A DNA stretch of 64,000 nucleotides. It comes from Verrucomicrobiales bacterium (GTDB taxonomy: Bacteria > Verrucomicrobiota > Verrucomicrobiia > Limisphaerales > J093). Shown here piece by piece: positions 1 through 8,760 of this stretch. How positions within the stretch are numbered: the stretch's first letter is position 1; the number at the start of each line of letters is the position of its first letter. The translations under genes and the position numbers were made by a program. Below the pieces are notes generated by a model. That model saw only the letters and a list, made by a program, of their open reading frames with translations. It had not been told where the DNA came from and did not search any database. The stretch lies in contig JACKPW010000005.1 of the NCBI GenBank assembly GCA_024233215.1, forward strand, positions 186,001-250,000. The letters are read 5' to 3'.

Positions 1-1615
1 TGGTGGGACCGGCCACCAGGCCGCCGTTCTCGGGGGAATTGGAGGGTGTGCTGATCAACCAGCCGGTTCGCGGGTCCTCCACCAGAAAATCCAGAAAAAA
101 CTCCGCGGCTCCTTTCATCAGCGGGTAGGCGGTCTCCTCGAGGAACGGGCGGTCGCCTGTGAACTGGTAGTGTTCCCACAGGTGCTGGCACAGCCAGGCG
201 CCGCCGGTCACCCAGATGCCATGGTTGCTGGCGTTGATCGGGGCGGTGCCGCGCCAGAGATCGGTGTTGTGGTGCAGGACCCATCCGCGGGCCCCGTAGT
301 GTTCGCGTGCCGTCTCGGCCCCGGTCTCCGCCACGTCGGCGATCAGGTCGAACAGCGGGGCATGGCATTCGGGAAGATTCGTCACCTCCACGGGCCAGTA
401 GTTCATCTCCGTGTTGATGTTCACCGTCCACTTGCTGTCCCAAGGCGGTTTGAGGCTCTCGTTCCAGATTCCCTGGAGATTCGCCGGTTGACTCCCCGGC
501 CGACTGCTCGCGATCAGGAGGTACCGACCGTACTGGAAGTAGAGGGCCGGCAATTGGGGGTCAGGCCGCTCGCCGAAACGTTGCACGCGGACATCGGTCG
601 GATCCTCGGCCGCGGCGTTCCGTCCCAGATCGAGCGTCACCCGGCGGAACAACTGCCGGTGATCCTCCTCATGGCGCTCGCGCAGTTGCCGGAAGGAGCG
701 CTCCGCGGCCCTGGCCAGCGTGTTCCCACAGCGTTCCCCCGGGTCTGCGCTCACGTCGTGGTAATTCACGAAACTCGTGGCCGCCGCGAGCAGCAGGGTG
801 ACCTGGTCGGCGTCCTCGATGAGAAGCCTGTCCGGGCTTTCTCGGACGCGCCCCCCGCGGGTGTTGACCTGTACCCGCGATTCAAACCGCAACACCGAGG
901 GTTGCAGGGGAACCCCCCGTCCGGGCTCGAAGTCCCCGACGCGGCCGGACAGTCGCAGGGTCCGCCCGTCTGCCGCGGTGCTGGTGGTGGCGTCCGTATG
1001 GGGCGAGGTCAGGCGGACGGTGAGATTGAGCTGCGCCGGGCGGCTCGCGGTCACCTGCACCACCAGTACCTGGTCGGGGAAACTGCTGAACACCTCGCGT
1101 CGGAAAGTGGTGTCTCCCTCGCACCAGGTGGTCCAGGCCACGGCCCGGTCGAGATCGAGGCCCCGACGGTATTCGGTCACCTCGTCGCCTCCGGGAAAAT
1201 CCAGCCACAGGTCGCCGAAGGGTTGGTAGGCGAGTTGCCGGAGCGGCATGCTCATGAACTCCCGGCCGGCCAGTGCCTCGGCCTCCCGTTGGTTGCCTTC
1301 CGCCAAGAGCCGACGGATTTCCGGCAGGGCTTTTGCCGCCCCCGGGTGCACGTAGCTTTGGGGTGAACCCGCCCAGAGCGTGTCCTCGTTGAACTGGATA
1401 CGTTCACCCGGAAGCCCGCCAAACACCATGGCTCCGAGCCGACCGTTGCCGACGGGCAGCGCCTGGACCCAATTCGTGGCAGGGCGGTCATACCAGAGGC
1501 GCAGGTCGTCCGCTGGGGCGGCGGCCGTGGGGAGGTGACCGATGAGGAGCAAACCCAGCCCAAGCCCGGTGCGGCTCGAACGGAGGATCGGTGGGAGCAG
1601 GTCCATGGGTTTCAT
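1..1615 (-). CDS. GH95 family glycoside hydrolase (alpha-L-fucosidase-like), 3' end beyond window
   Basis: This partial gene reads leftward and leaves the window without a stop (538 codons visible). The start is the ATG at 1615, followed by a short hydrophobic leader (GLGLGLLLIGHLPTAAA), so the product is probably exported. The N-terminal domain shows ALPVGNGRLGAMVFGG and FNEDTLWAGSP, the signature opening of GH95 enzymes, which remove alpha-L-fucose (some members galactose) from glycans by inversion. Further on come EMNYWPVEVTNLPE, HHNTDLWRGTAPI, WEHYQFTGD and TPSNSPENGG, which match the catalytic (alpha/alpha)6 barrel; the conserved acidic/amide catalytic region lies in these motifs. The last part of the barrel and the C-terminal beta domain are outside the window. 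The family is clear; substrate (L-fucose or L-galactose) cannot be decided. Confidence 0.93.
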   Translation of the reverse strand, partial: MKPMDLLPPILRSSRTGLGLGLLLIGHLPTAAAPADDLRLWYDRPATNWVQALPVGNGRLGAMVFGGLPGERIQFNEDTLWAGSPQSYVHPGAAKALPEIRRLLAEGNQREAEALAGREFMSMPLRQLAYQPFGDLWLDFPGGDEVTEYRRGLDLDRAVAWTTWCEGDTTFRREVFSSFPDQVLVVQVTASRPAQLNLTVRLTSPHTDATTSTAADGRTLRLSGRVGDFEPGRGVPLQPSVLRFESRVQVNTRGGRVRESPDRLLIEDADQVTLLLAAATSFVNYHDVSADPGERCGNTLARAAERSFRQLRERHEEDHRQLFRRVTLDLGRNAAAEDPTDVRVQRFGERPDPQLPALYFQYGRYLLIASSRPGSQPANLQGIWNESLKPPWDSKWTVNINTEMNYWPVEVTNLPECHAPLFDLIADVAETGAETAREHYGARGWVLHHNTDLWRGTAPINASNHGIWVTGGAWLCQHLWEHYQFTGDRPFLEETAYPLMKGAAEFFLDFLVEDPRTGWLISTPSNSPENGGLVAGPT

Positions 1616-1724
1616 GAGTCTTTCTCAGTTCCGGCGATGGCGGACGGGAACGGTCCGTCTGCGCTGCTCCGCACGCGCCGGTCGGCCGGCACCTCCGGGG
1701 AGCCGGCCGGGGCGACCCGGGCCT

Positions 1725-2222
1725 TCAGGCAATCTGGAGCCGGGCGTCGTTGGCCAGCAGGTCATCGAGGCTCTTCCATTCGATGCCGCTCGTGCTGCGC
1801 AGCGTGTTCAGGTAGACACAGACCTTTTCCGGGGTGTGTTTGGCGAGCAGGTTTTCCACCGCCTGTTTGAGCTTGTCCGGGTCCATCTCGTCCGGGAATT
1901 CCTCCACCACCCCATCCTCGTTTTCCACCCCCAGATCTCCGAGAAACTCGATAAGCATCCCCTTTTCAGCCTTGAGGAGCCATTCCCGCAGCAGCATGGC
2001 GGCCGCCTCTTCCATGCGTGGTCGGCTCAACACGCCCAGCATGTCGGCGTGCCGCTGAACCCGCGGCTTGCGTTGGAGGAAGATGGGGCGGACCCGCAGC
2101 GACTCCGCCACGGCGCCCAGGATCGCCTGGTAGGCGGCCTTTTCCTGGGTGAACAAATACTCAACGATCTCCTGCGCCAGGGGGGCAGGCATGAAGCCAA
2201 TCAGCTCGTGGCATTTCAGCAT
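1725..2222 (-). CDS. hypothetical protein, 165 aa
   Basis: I do not recognise this protein. It is soluble-looking, mostly helical and acidic in its second half, with no signal peptide or membrane segment. The opening MLKCHELIGFMPAPLAQEIV and the closing SLDDLLANDARLQIA read as real coding sequence with sensible codon usage on the minus strand. It lies about 110 bp upstream of the GH95 gene in the same orientation and downstream of the AI-2E family permease gene, but the gaps do not prove an operon. Lineage-restricted hypothetical is the best label. Confidence 0.75.
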   Translation of the reverse strand: MLKCHELIGFMPAPLAQEIVEYLFTQEKAAYQAILGAVAESLRVRPIFLQRKPRVQRHADMLGVLSRPRMEEAAAMLLREWLLKAEKGMLIEFLGDLGVENEDGVVEEFPDEMDPDKLKQAVENLLAKHTPEKVCVYLNTLRSTSGIEWKSLDDLLANDARLQIA

Positions 2223-2482
2223 AGTTGCGCGAATGTCGATGGCGTCCCGGCGGCGGCTCGGACCTCAGCATTACATGGCGCGCAGCGGGCAACCGCCCCG
2301 CGTTCCGCGACCGGCCGGAACAGAAAGGTCAGCCGATACCGGCCCGGCGTTCGATTCGCAAGGCTTTTCTTGTTCGTGTATCTGCTGGCTGGCGGCGTTC
2401 CGGGTCGGTGGGAGTCCGATGGGACGCATTGGCATCGGAGTGCGGGCGTCCAGGGGCGCGGTGGGTGCCCCGGGGGCAGGCG

Positions 2483-3574
2483 TCAGTGGGCTTCCTCCGT
2501 GGGGAGGACCTTTGCGGGATTCTTGGGGTCGCGTGGTTCCGCGGCGGCGCCGGGGGGAGGGGCCTCGGTGCCGGCGCCGAGGAGAACGGCGAGCCAGCGG
2601 GTGTCCGGGTTGCTTTCGAGGGCGAGTTTCACAACGGCGGTCAACGGTACGCTCAGGAGCATGCCCAGGGGGCCGAGCACCCAGCCCCAGAAGATGATGG
2701 AGATCAGCACGATGAGTGGCGAGAGCTTCAGTCGGCGGCCCATGAAGCGGGGTTCCACGAAGTTGCTGATGCCGATGTTGATCACCAGGTAGCCGATGCC
2801 GCAGACCAGGGCCGGACCGGGACCGGATTCCGCCAGGACCAGGAGCAGGGCGGGCAGGGAGGCGATGATCGATCCAATGGCGGGAAGGTAATTCAGGAGA
2901 AACGCCAGCAAGGCCAGCAGCGCGGCCTGCTTGATCCCGAGCATCGTGAGCCAGAGCCAGACCACGCCGCCGGTGAGCAGGCTCATCAGGGTCTTGATCC
3001 CCATCACGTGGCGTACGTCCTGCACCATCCGGTTCAGGGTGGTCCAATCATTCTCGGTCAACCCGGGGAGGCGCCGGATCTTGGCCGGGAGCAGGGCGAT
3101 CTCGAGGAGGATGAAAACGACGATCACCAGGATCAGGAAGCCCTGTCCCACCATGGTGCTCACGGCGGTTGCCAGCGTGCCCACGTAGCGCACCAGTTGC
3201 CGCGGGTCCAGGTGTTCCTCGAGGGCCATGGATTCCGGGGCCACGCCCTTGGAAGCCAGCCACCGCAGGAAGCCGTCCCGCTGTTCCACCAACAGGCTCT
3301 GGTACTTTGGCAGACTGGCGGTCAGTTCCCCCATTGAGCCCTGGATCAGGTTCACCACCAGGAAACTCACGCCGGCCAGGGCCAGCATCAGCACCAGCAT
3401 GGAGGTGACCGCCGATATCCCGCGATCCCGCATGCCGGCATAGACCGGAGCGGCAATGGTGGCGACGAACACCGCCGTCAGGAAGGGGATCACGATGCCT
3501 GAGGCCGCCCGCAAACCCGCCACCACCACGACAAATGCCGCGGCCATCAATAGCAATCGTTCCAGGCGTCTCAT
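2483..3574 (-). CDS. AI-2E family transporter (PerM/UPF0118 permease)
   Basis: The 363-residue product is a polytopic inner-membrane protein. It opens with a basic then strongly hydrophobic stretch (RLERLLLMAAAFVVVVAGL), followed by two further N-terminal helices, a soluble insert of about 100 residues (roughly 80-165), and a C-terminal bundle with VVWLWLTMLGI, LLALLAFLLNYLPAIGSIIA and PLIVLISIIFWGWVLGPLGM. The LNYLP(A/Y)IGS motif and the GP(L/I)GMLL-P ending are hallmarks of the AI-2E/PerM family, whose members export autoinducer-2 or act as sodium/proton antiporters; most are uncharacterised. Length matches the family. The ATG at 3574 precedes the first helix directly. Substrate is unknown. 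Confidence 0.93.
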   Translation of the reverse strand: MRRLERLLLMAAAFVVVVAGLRAASGIVIPFLTAVFVATIAAPVYAGMRDRGISAVTSMLVLMLALAGVSFLVVNLIQGSMGELTASLPKYQSLLVEQRDGFLRWLASKGVAPESMALEEHLDPRQLVRYVGTLATAVSTMVGQGFLILVIVVFILLEIALLPAKIRRLPGLTENDWTTLNRMVQDVRHVMGIKTLMSLLTGGVVWLWLTMLGIKQAALLALLAFLLNYLPAIGSIIASLPALLLVLAESGPGPALVCGIGYLVINIGISNFVEPRFMGRRLKLSPLIVLISIIFWGWVLGPLGMLLSVPLTAVVKLALESNPDTRWLAVLLGAGTEAPPPGAAAEPRDPKNPAKVLPTEEAH

Positions 3575-3687
3575 GGGGTTATCTTTGCCGGAAGCCGTCC
3601 TTGGGGACGTGGTCGATCCGTTCCCGTCGCAGAACCGACCTCAGACTGTCTTCGAAGGTCGGCCCGGTCAATCCCGGGAGCCCAACA

Positions 3688-3718
3688 GGGGCCGCATAAC
3701 GCGGTAACCCGCGGCCCC
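3688..3718 (-). terminator. possible transcription terminator hairpin after the cytochrome gene
   Basis: An 8-bp perfect stem (GGGGCCGC / GCGGCCCC) encloses a 15-base loop about 60 bp past the stop of the minus-strand multiheme gene. No clear T-tract follows, so it could be a weak or Rho-assisted terminator or just a small palindrome. Confidence 0.35.
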
Positions 3719-3777
3719 TGGCTCGGGATGCCACCGGGCGCACGGAGTTCGGGGGGGCGGTTCCGGTTGACCGGGAA

Positions 3778-6177
3778 TCAGGGTCCCTGGCGAAGCCGGA
3801 AGAATTCCACGCTCTGGTCCGGGGTGAGTGCCAGTTCCAGGTTCGCGCCGTTCACCACCGGTTCTTCGGGATACGGCTGCCAGTCCGCGCCGCTGCCGGT
3901 CCTGGTGGCATGTTCCATCACATACCCGGCCGGGATCGTCGGCCACGAAAGGACCACCGACCCATCGGTTGCCCGGTGAACCTGCAGCATGACGGTGTCC
4001 GCCCCGGGCGCCACGCTGACCACGCCTTCCAGCGTCTTCTCCACTCCGCCGGCCGTGACCATCAGTTGCCACACGTGGTCGCCCGGCGTGGTGAAGGCGT
4101 GGCAGACCCCGGCGTCCGGAAGTGTGGTTCCGTCGTCGAAGGTCCACTGATAGACCGCGGAATCCGCGCAATCGCTCAACGCGATCGCCGCCCGGAATGG
4201 CACCCCGGCGCCCGTGCTTGCGCTGGACGGCACCCGGGCGGTCAGATCGAACGCGCACGTCCCGTTGCCAACGGTCAGATCGACCCGTCCCAGGTTCGAG
4301 TCCGTGCTCCCGTCCCAGGCGGCGTAGGTGAAGGAATCGGAACCGACGTAGGTGGCATCCGGATGGTACGTTGCCTGGGTCCCGGCGAGAGCCACCGTGC
4401 CGTGGGCCGGTTGCTGCACGATGCGAAGGGTCAGGGGGTTGCCGTCGGCGTCGGTGGCGGAAAGCGTCACTCCCACGGGTTGTCCGGCGACCCCCGACGC
4501 CGTCCGGTTGGCGACCACGGGGGCCCGGTTGGAGGTGGCGTGTTCGTTGGAGGGACCGGCATGACAGGTGTAGCAGCCGATCTGGAAACCGCGCCAGAAG
4601 GTCTTGGTCCCGAAGGCGGAGACGGTCCGATTCCCGAGACTCCGGGAGAGCACGGTTCCCCGATAGTCCAATCCATGACAGGTCCGGCACTGGGCCGCGT
4701 TGTCCTCGGCAGCATTGTCGTGTCGCTGCACCCAGTCCTGGCCGACGGGATGCATGCCATGGGGGCCGCCGGTGGTGGTATTGGGGGAGGTGGCGTGACA
4801 GGCCGTGCAGTCGCTGATCATGCCGGCGTGACCCTGCAGTTGCTCGCTCTGGACGTTGTCATTGGCGTGCGCGCTGGGATACTCGGCGTGAGTGCTGCCG
4901 TGACAGGCCTCGCACTGCAGCCCGCCGTGACCGGCCGAGAAGCGATAGAGTGAGAAACCGTTGGCGGGTGTGTTTGGCTGCGTGGCGAAGGTCTGGTTGA
5001 CGGCTTGGCGAAGGGTTCCGTCGGTTTCATGGGCCGCCTGGTATCGAATCTGGCCGTTGTTCTGGATCGCGGTTCCGGTGTGGCACGCCTGGCAGTTCGG
5101 TTGTTCCAGCCATCCCGTCCGCCCGGCGGCCCCCACGTCCAGCATGGAACCGTGGCAGCTCTGGCATTGCATGGCCATCGTGCCGTCCGCCACCACCGCA
5201 CTGCCCATGGCCCCCCGCAGACACCGGGTCTCCTGACCGGGATGACAGCGGTAGCAGGAAGCCCGGTTGTCGGAATCCTTCAACAGCAGACCGGTGTCCG
5301 GGTCGCTTACCCAGGCATGACGAAAGTGGATTGCCTGAGTGAGTGGAGGCACGCCTTCAAGGCCGGTGCCCGGCAGGGCGTTGGAGCCGTGACAGCGGGC
5401 GCACAACACCGGTTGTCCCCCCACGGTCACGGTGGTGTGGAGTCCCGCCGCATCATAGCCGGCCTCGGCCAGGACCGCCCGGTAGCGCACCCCGTCATTC
5501 ACCTCGTCGTGGAGACGCAGGATGTTCAGCTTGTAATCCTGGTCGGCATCACACGCCCACACCCATCCGGCCCCGGGTTCCGCCCCGGCGTCCGTTCCCG
5601 AGCCGTGGCACGTGCGACAGTCCATCTCATCCGAGACCGGCAGTACGATGTCCGTGCTGGCCAGCAATTGGCCCCCGGCATCCCGGGCCACCAGCCGCAT
5701 CATGGGATAGTAGTTCTTCCTGCCCGCGTCATCGTAGGGTGTCAGGGGGATCCCCTCGGCGGTCCACCAGTCCAGTGCAGGGTCGAACGTCATGGCCTGC
5801 GGGGTGTTGTCGGCGCCCGGCATGGCGAAGCCGCCGAGGCCGGTGTCCGGCGGCACCTCCGCTCCGTAGAGGGTCGCCACATAGTCCCAGAAATTTCCCT
5901 TGCCAATGGAACTCCGGTTGATCGAACCCGTCGCATCCGTCAGGGCCTCGTAGGTGACCTGAATGCCGGTGGCCGACTGGACCCGTTGGCCGTCGCGCAC
6001 CAGTTGCGCGTGGATCGTGTTGTAATGGGGCAGGATCGAGAACACCGAAAAATCGCTTCCGTCCGTACAGTGCATGCCGAGGTCGTTCCATCCGATCAGG
6101 GTGTGGCTGGCAGCCTGAAGCGGGGCCGAGCTGATCGCCATTAACAGCAGAATTCGGGCAGGAGAAGCGGGTTTCAT
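3778..6177 (-). CDS. secreted nine-heme c-type cytochrome with cadherin-like and PKD-type domains
   Basis: The ATG at 6177 was chosen because it starts a clean signal peptide (MKPASPARILLLMAISS...LQAAS); upstream in-frame ATGs at 6186 and 6219 would add a non-leader extension. The mature protein carries nine CxxCH heme-binding motifs between about residues 186 and 540 (CRTCH, CARCH, CYRCH, CQSCH, CQACH, CEACH, CTACH, CRTCH, CYTCH). A cadherin-like/Big_9-type module follows (around 555-640, NRAPVV...DADGNPLTL...YVGSDSFTYAAWDG), then a PKD-like domain with YQWTFDDGTT (around 650-740) and a short C-terminal domain. It should be exported and matured by the cytochrome c assembly system. The role is probably extracellular or periplasmic electron transfer, but the redox partner is unknown and no assembly genes are nearby. 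It is divergent from the corrinoid-protein gene. Confidence 0.88.
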   Translation of the reverse strand: MKPASPARILLLMAISSAPLQAASHTLIGWNDLGMHCTDGSDFSVFSILPHYNTIHAQLVRDGQRVQSATGIQVTYEALTDATGSINRSSIGKGNFWDYVATLYGAEVPPDTGLGGFAMPGADNTPQAMTFDPALDWWTAEGIPLTPYDDAGRKNYYPMMRLVARDAGGQLLASTDIVLPVSDEMDCRTCHGSGTDAGAEPGAGWVWACDADQDYKLNILRLHDEVNDGVRYRAVLAEAGYDAAGLHTTVTVGGQPVLCARCHGSNALPGTGLEGVPPLTQAIHFRHAWVSDPDTGLLLKDSDNRASCYRCHPGQETRCLRGAMGSAVVADGTMAMQCQSCHGSMLDVGAAGRTGWLEQPNCQACHTGTAIQNNGQIRYQAAHETDGTLRQAVNQTFATQPNTPANGFSLYRFSAGHGGLQCEACHGSTHAEYPSAHANDNVQSEQLQGHAGMISDCTACHATSPNTTTGGPHGMHPVGQDWVQRHDNAAEDNAAQCRTCHGLDYRGTVLSRSLGNRTVSAFGTKTFWRGFQIGCYTCHAGPSNEHATSNRAPVVANRTASGVAGQPVGVTLSATDADGNPLTLRIVQQPAHGTVALAGTQATYHPDATYVGSDSFTYAAWDGSTDSNLGRVDLTVGNGTCAFDLTARVPSSASTGAGVPFRAAIALSDCADSAVYQWTFDDGTTLPDAGVCHAFTTPGDHVWQLMVTAGGVEKTLEGVVSVAPGADTVMLQVHRATDGSVVLSWPTIPAGYVMEHATRTGSGADWQPYPEEPVVNGANLELALTPDQSVEFFRLRQGP

Positions 6178-6432
6178 GGCAGTCATGATGTCAGAGTTCC
6201 GATATCGGTCCAGTGACAAAACCGTGCGTTTGACTGCTCACCACGGGGCGTGGGGAAAGCAGGGAGAGCAAAACCGGAAACTCGAAGCAAGCGCGCGATA
6301 CTGGGGATTGGCAACTGCGCGCCAGGACGCTGGCCTGGGGACCGGGTCGGATCGCCGCCGCGCCGGTGGGATCGTTTGTCGTTGTGCTTGCCGAAGGCCC
6401 CGGTTCCCAACAGAATACCGTCCACACAGCTT
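6178..6432. other. divergent intergenic region between multiheme cytochrome and corrinoid protein genes
   Basis: These 255 bases must hold the promoters of both flanking genes. I looked for a cobalamin riboswitch, given the corrinoid-binding product downstream, and saw no convincing B12 box or pairing pattern. No gene is apparent. Confidence 0.4.
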
Positions 6433-7068
6433 ATGAGCGACTACAAGGCACTCGCAGAGGCCGTGATCAGCGGCGACGACAAGGCCGCCCGCGCCATCAC
6501 GGAAAAGGCCATCGCGGAAGGCACCGATCCGCTGAGCCTGGTCCACGACTACATGGTGCCGGCCATGGACGAGGTGGGGCGGCGTTTTGAATGCAACGAG
6601 TACTTCGTTCCCGAGTTGCTGATCTCGGCCCGGGCGATGAAGGCGTCACTCGAGATCCTGCGGCCGCTGATTGCCGAGAGCGGGCGCCAGCCGCTGGGCC
6701 GGGTGGCCATTGGCACCGTGAAGGGGGACTTGCACGACATCGGCAAGAACCTGGTGGCGGCGATGCTCGAGGGTGGAGGGTTCGAGGTCCTGGACCTGGG
6801 GGTGAACGTGTCTCCGGAGCAGTTCGTGCAGGCGGTCCAGGAGAAGGGTGCGGAGGTGGTGGCGATGTCGGCCCTGCTCACCACGACGATGCCGTCGATG
6901 AAGCTGACCATCGAGGCGTTGAAGCAGGCGGGCGTGCGCGACAAGGTGAAGGTGCTTGTGGGGGGGGCGCCGTTGACGCAGAAGTTCGCGGCTGAAATCG
7001 GCGCCGACGGTTACACCGAGACCGCGCCGGCGGCGGTGGGGTTGGCCCGCCAGCAACTGGGTCGCTGA
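6433..7068 (+). CDS. corrinoid (B12-binding) methyl-carrier protein, MtaC/MetH-module type
   Basis: The 211-residue protein has the two-domain layout of corrinoid carriers. A helical B12-binding-2 cap domain (about 1-90, with ...VHDYMVPAMDEVGRRFECNEYFVPELL) is followed by a Rossmann-like B12-binding domain with GDLHDIGKN (around residues 100-108). The DxHxxG motif supplies the histidine lower ligand to cobalt. Such proteins shuttle a methyl group between a substrate:corrinoid methyltransferase and an acceptor, as in methanogen MtaC/MtbC or the central modules of MetH. I chose the ATG at 6433 because the cap domain begins there; upstream in-frame sequence looks non-coding. The next gene, 14 bp downstream on the same strand, encodes a homocysteine S-methyltransferase-like enzyme, so the two probably work together. 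Confidence 0.93.
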   Translation: MSDYKALAEAVISGDDKAARAITEKAIAEGTDPLSLVHDYMVPAMDEVGRRFECNEYFVPELLISARAMKASLEILRPLIAESGRQPLGRVAIGTVKGDLHDIGKNLVAAMLEGGGFEVLDLGVNVSPEQFVQAVQEKGAEVVAMSALLTTTMPSMKLTIEALKQAGVRDKVKVLVGGAPLTQKFAAEIGADGYTETAPAAVGLARQQLGR

Positions 7069-7082
7069 CTGCCTGTCGCCTC

Positions 7083-7958
7083 ATGCACGACCTGATTGCC
7101 CGCCTGCTGGACGAGGCGCCCGTGGTTTTGGATGGGGGCTGGGGCACGCAATTGCAGGCTCGCGGTCTGGCGCCGGGGGAATGTCCGGATGTCTGGAACC
7201 TGTCCGCCCCGGACAAGGTCCGGGAAGTGGCGGCTGCCTATGTGGCCGCCGGGAGCCGGATCATCCTGACGAATACGTTCGGCGCCACGTCACTGGCACT
7301 GGAAGGGCACGGGGCCGCCGGGCAGGCGGGGGCGATCAACGAGGCGGGGGCACGGCTTTCGCGCGAGGCCGCCGGCGAAAAGGCCTTCGTCTTTGGTTCC
7401 ATGGGGCCCACCGGCAAGCTGCTCATGATGGGGGAGGTCACCCCCGAGGTCCTTCAGGCTGCATTCGCAGATCAGGCCGCGGCGCTGAAGGCCGGCGGGG
7501 TCGACGGGTTGGTCATTGAGACGATGTCCGATTTGGAGGAGGCGAAGGCCGCCATTGCGGGGGCGAAATCCACCGGGCTGCCGGTGGTGGCGTGCGTGGT
7601 TTTCGATTCTGGCAAGGACAAGGACCGGACCATGATGGGGGCGACGGTGGAGCAGGCGGCGGCGGTGCTTGCCGCGGCCGGGGCGGATGTGGTCGGCTCT
7701 AATTGCGGCCAGGGGATCGAGGGGTTTGTGGGGATTGCGCGCCGGCTGCGGGCGGCCACGGACCGGCCGTTGTGGATCAAGGCGAATGCCGGTCTGCCCG
7801 AGGTTGTGGAGGGCTGTACGGTCTATCGCAAGACCCCGACGGAGTTTGCGACCGTCGTGCCGGAACTGGTGAAGGCAGGCGCGGCCTTTGTGGGCGGTTG
7901 CTGCGGCACGACTCCCGAGTTCATCGCGGCCGTGAAACGGCGGTTGTCTGCCGGTTGA
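7083..7958 (+). CDS. homocysteine S-methyltransferase family protein (MetH N-terminal / MtaB-like partner)
   Basis: The 291-residue protein is a TIM barrel of the pfam S-methyl_trans family. It opens with VVLDGGWGTQLQARG and contains TNTFGATSLALEGHG, GPTGKLL, ETMSDLEEAKAA, GSNCGQG and the C-terminal GGCCGTTPEF. The cysteine after GSN and the CC pair are the three zinc ligands that activate a thiolate in this family. Length equals the first module of cobalamin-dependent methionine synthase or a stand-alone MMUM/BHMT-type enzyme. It lies 14 bp after a corrinoid carrier gene, so the pair resembles MetH modules 1 and 3 as separate polypeptides. No pterin-binding module or reactivation domain is in the window. 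The methyl donor and acceptor are therefore open: homocysteine or another thiol, or a demethylase reaction. Confidence 0.93.
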   Translation: MHDLIARLLDEAPVVLDGGWGTQLQARGLAPGECPDVWNLSAPDKVREVAAAYVAAGSRIILTNTFGATSLALEGHGAAGQAGAINEAGARLSREAAGEKAFVFGSMGPTGKLLMMGEVTPEVLQAAFADQAAALKAGGVDGLVIETMSDLEEAKAAIAGAKSTGLPVVACVVFDSGKDKDRTMMGATVEQAAAVLAAAGADVVGSNCGQGIEGFVGIARRLRAATDRPLWIKANAGLPEVVEGCTVYRKTPTEFATVVPELVKAGAAFVGGCCGTTPEFIAAVKRRLSAG

Positions 7959-8257
7959 AGCGGGGGTGCGGAGTGGCCCTCGGCATGACGCGGAGTTGCG
8001 GCGGGTCCGCCCGGCGGGGGAACGAGGGCTTCCGGAAGCCACCCGCTTCCCTTCCCGGCAGGTCGGGTCGAGGCACAGTGGTTTATCTAAACATCCGTAC
8101 CTGATTCTGGCTGGGCCCTGGGGTGTCACCAACCTTGTTCTGCGGACTTGCCATTTCCACGGAAATCCTTACCCTTCACTCAAGTTCGCCTTGAACGGTG
8201 TCCTGCAGCAATGCGGGCCCCCTGAAACTGGTTGCCTTAAGGCGGACGCAAGACATC

Positions 8258-8662
8258 ATGAGGCCTTTGCGTCGAAACCTGCTTGGGCTGTGGCTGGTGG
8301 TTGTACTGGCATTGGGGTCGTTGGGCATTCTGCAGTTGCTCAACGTCACCCGTGGCGAGTACCTGCATGCTGCCACAGAACGTTACATTCTCCGACACGT
8401 TGGAACCGGTGACGACGTCGCGTTTCAGCCCAGGGAGAACCCGGTGAATGGTTGGAAGAACCTTGGCCACGGACGCTGGCAGGTGTGGGGCGCCGTGCAA
8501 GTCGCCAACCAGTCTTGGCCGTGGGCCGCCGAAGTGGAGCCGCCGGAGAGGCGGGATGGTCAGCCCCGGGTTTGTATCCTGCAAGTTGGTGACGTACTCA
8601 TCTGCTCCAACTTCGTCCGAATCGCCAGCAGTCCCTTCAAGCTGGGCTCCTTCCCGCCTTGA
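8258..8662 (+). CDS. small membrane-anchored hypothetical protein
   Basis: I do not recognise this 134-residue protein. From the ATG at 8258 it has a basic N-terminus (MRPLRRNLL) and one strong hydrophobic segment (LGLWLVVVLALGSLGILQLL, about 7-27), fitting a signal anchor with the rest outside the cytoplasm. The remainder holds ENPVNGWKNLGHGRWQVWGAVQVANQ, which looks like a small beta-rich domain, and ends shortly after a cysteine-containing stretch. An earlier in-frame ATG at 8198 would add 20 unlikely residues. About 300 bp of apparently empty sequence separates it from the methyltransferase gene, so it is probably transcribed separately. Confidence 0.55.
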   Translation: MRPLRRNLLGLWLVVVLALGSLGILQLLNVTRGEYLHAATERYILRHVGTGDDVAFQPRENPVNGWKNLGHGRWQVWGAVQVANQSWPWAAEVEPPERRDGQPRVCILQVGDVLICSNFVRIASSPFKLGSFPP

Positions 8663-8760
8663 GGCGGGGGCGGGCTGCGCACTTCTGATGGTGCGCCGGC
8701 GGGTGCGGAGACGTCGATTTCCCTTGCCAGCACGCCGGGGAGGTGAGGGATTGCACGCGC

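Noticed and set aside
6178..6432. Cobalamin riboswitch upstream of the corrinoid protein gene
   Set aside because: No B12 box or matching stem set could be found by eye; a covariance-model search of this region would decide.
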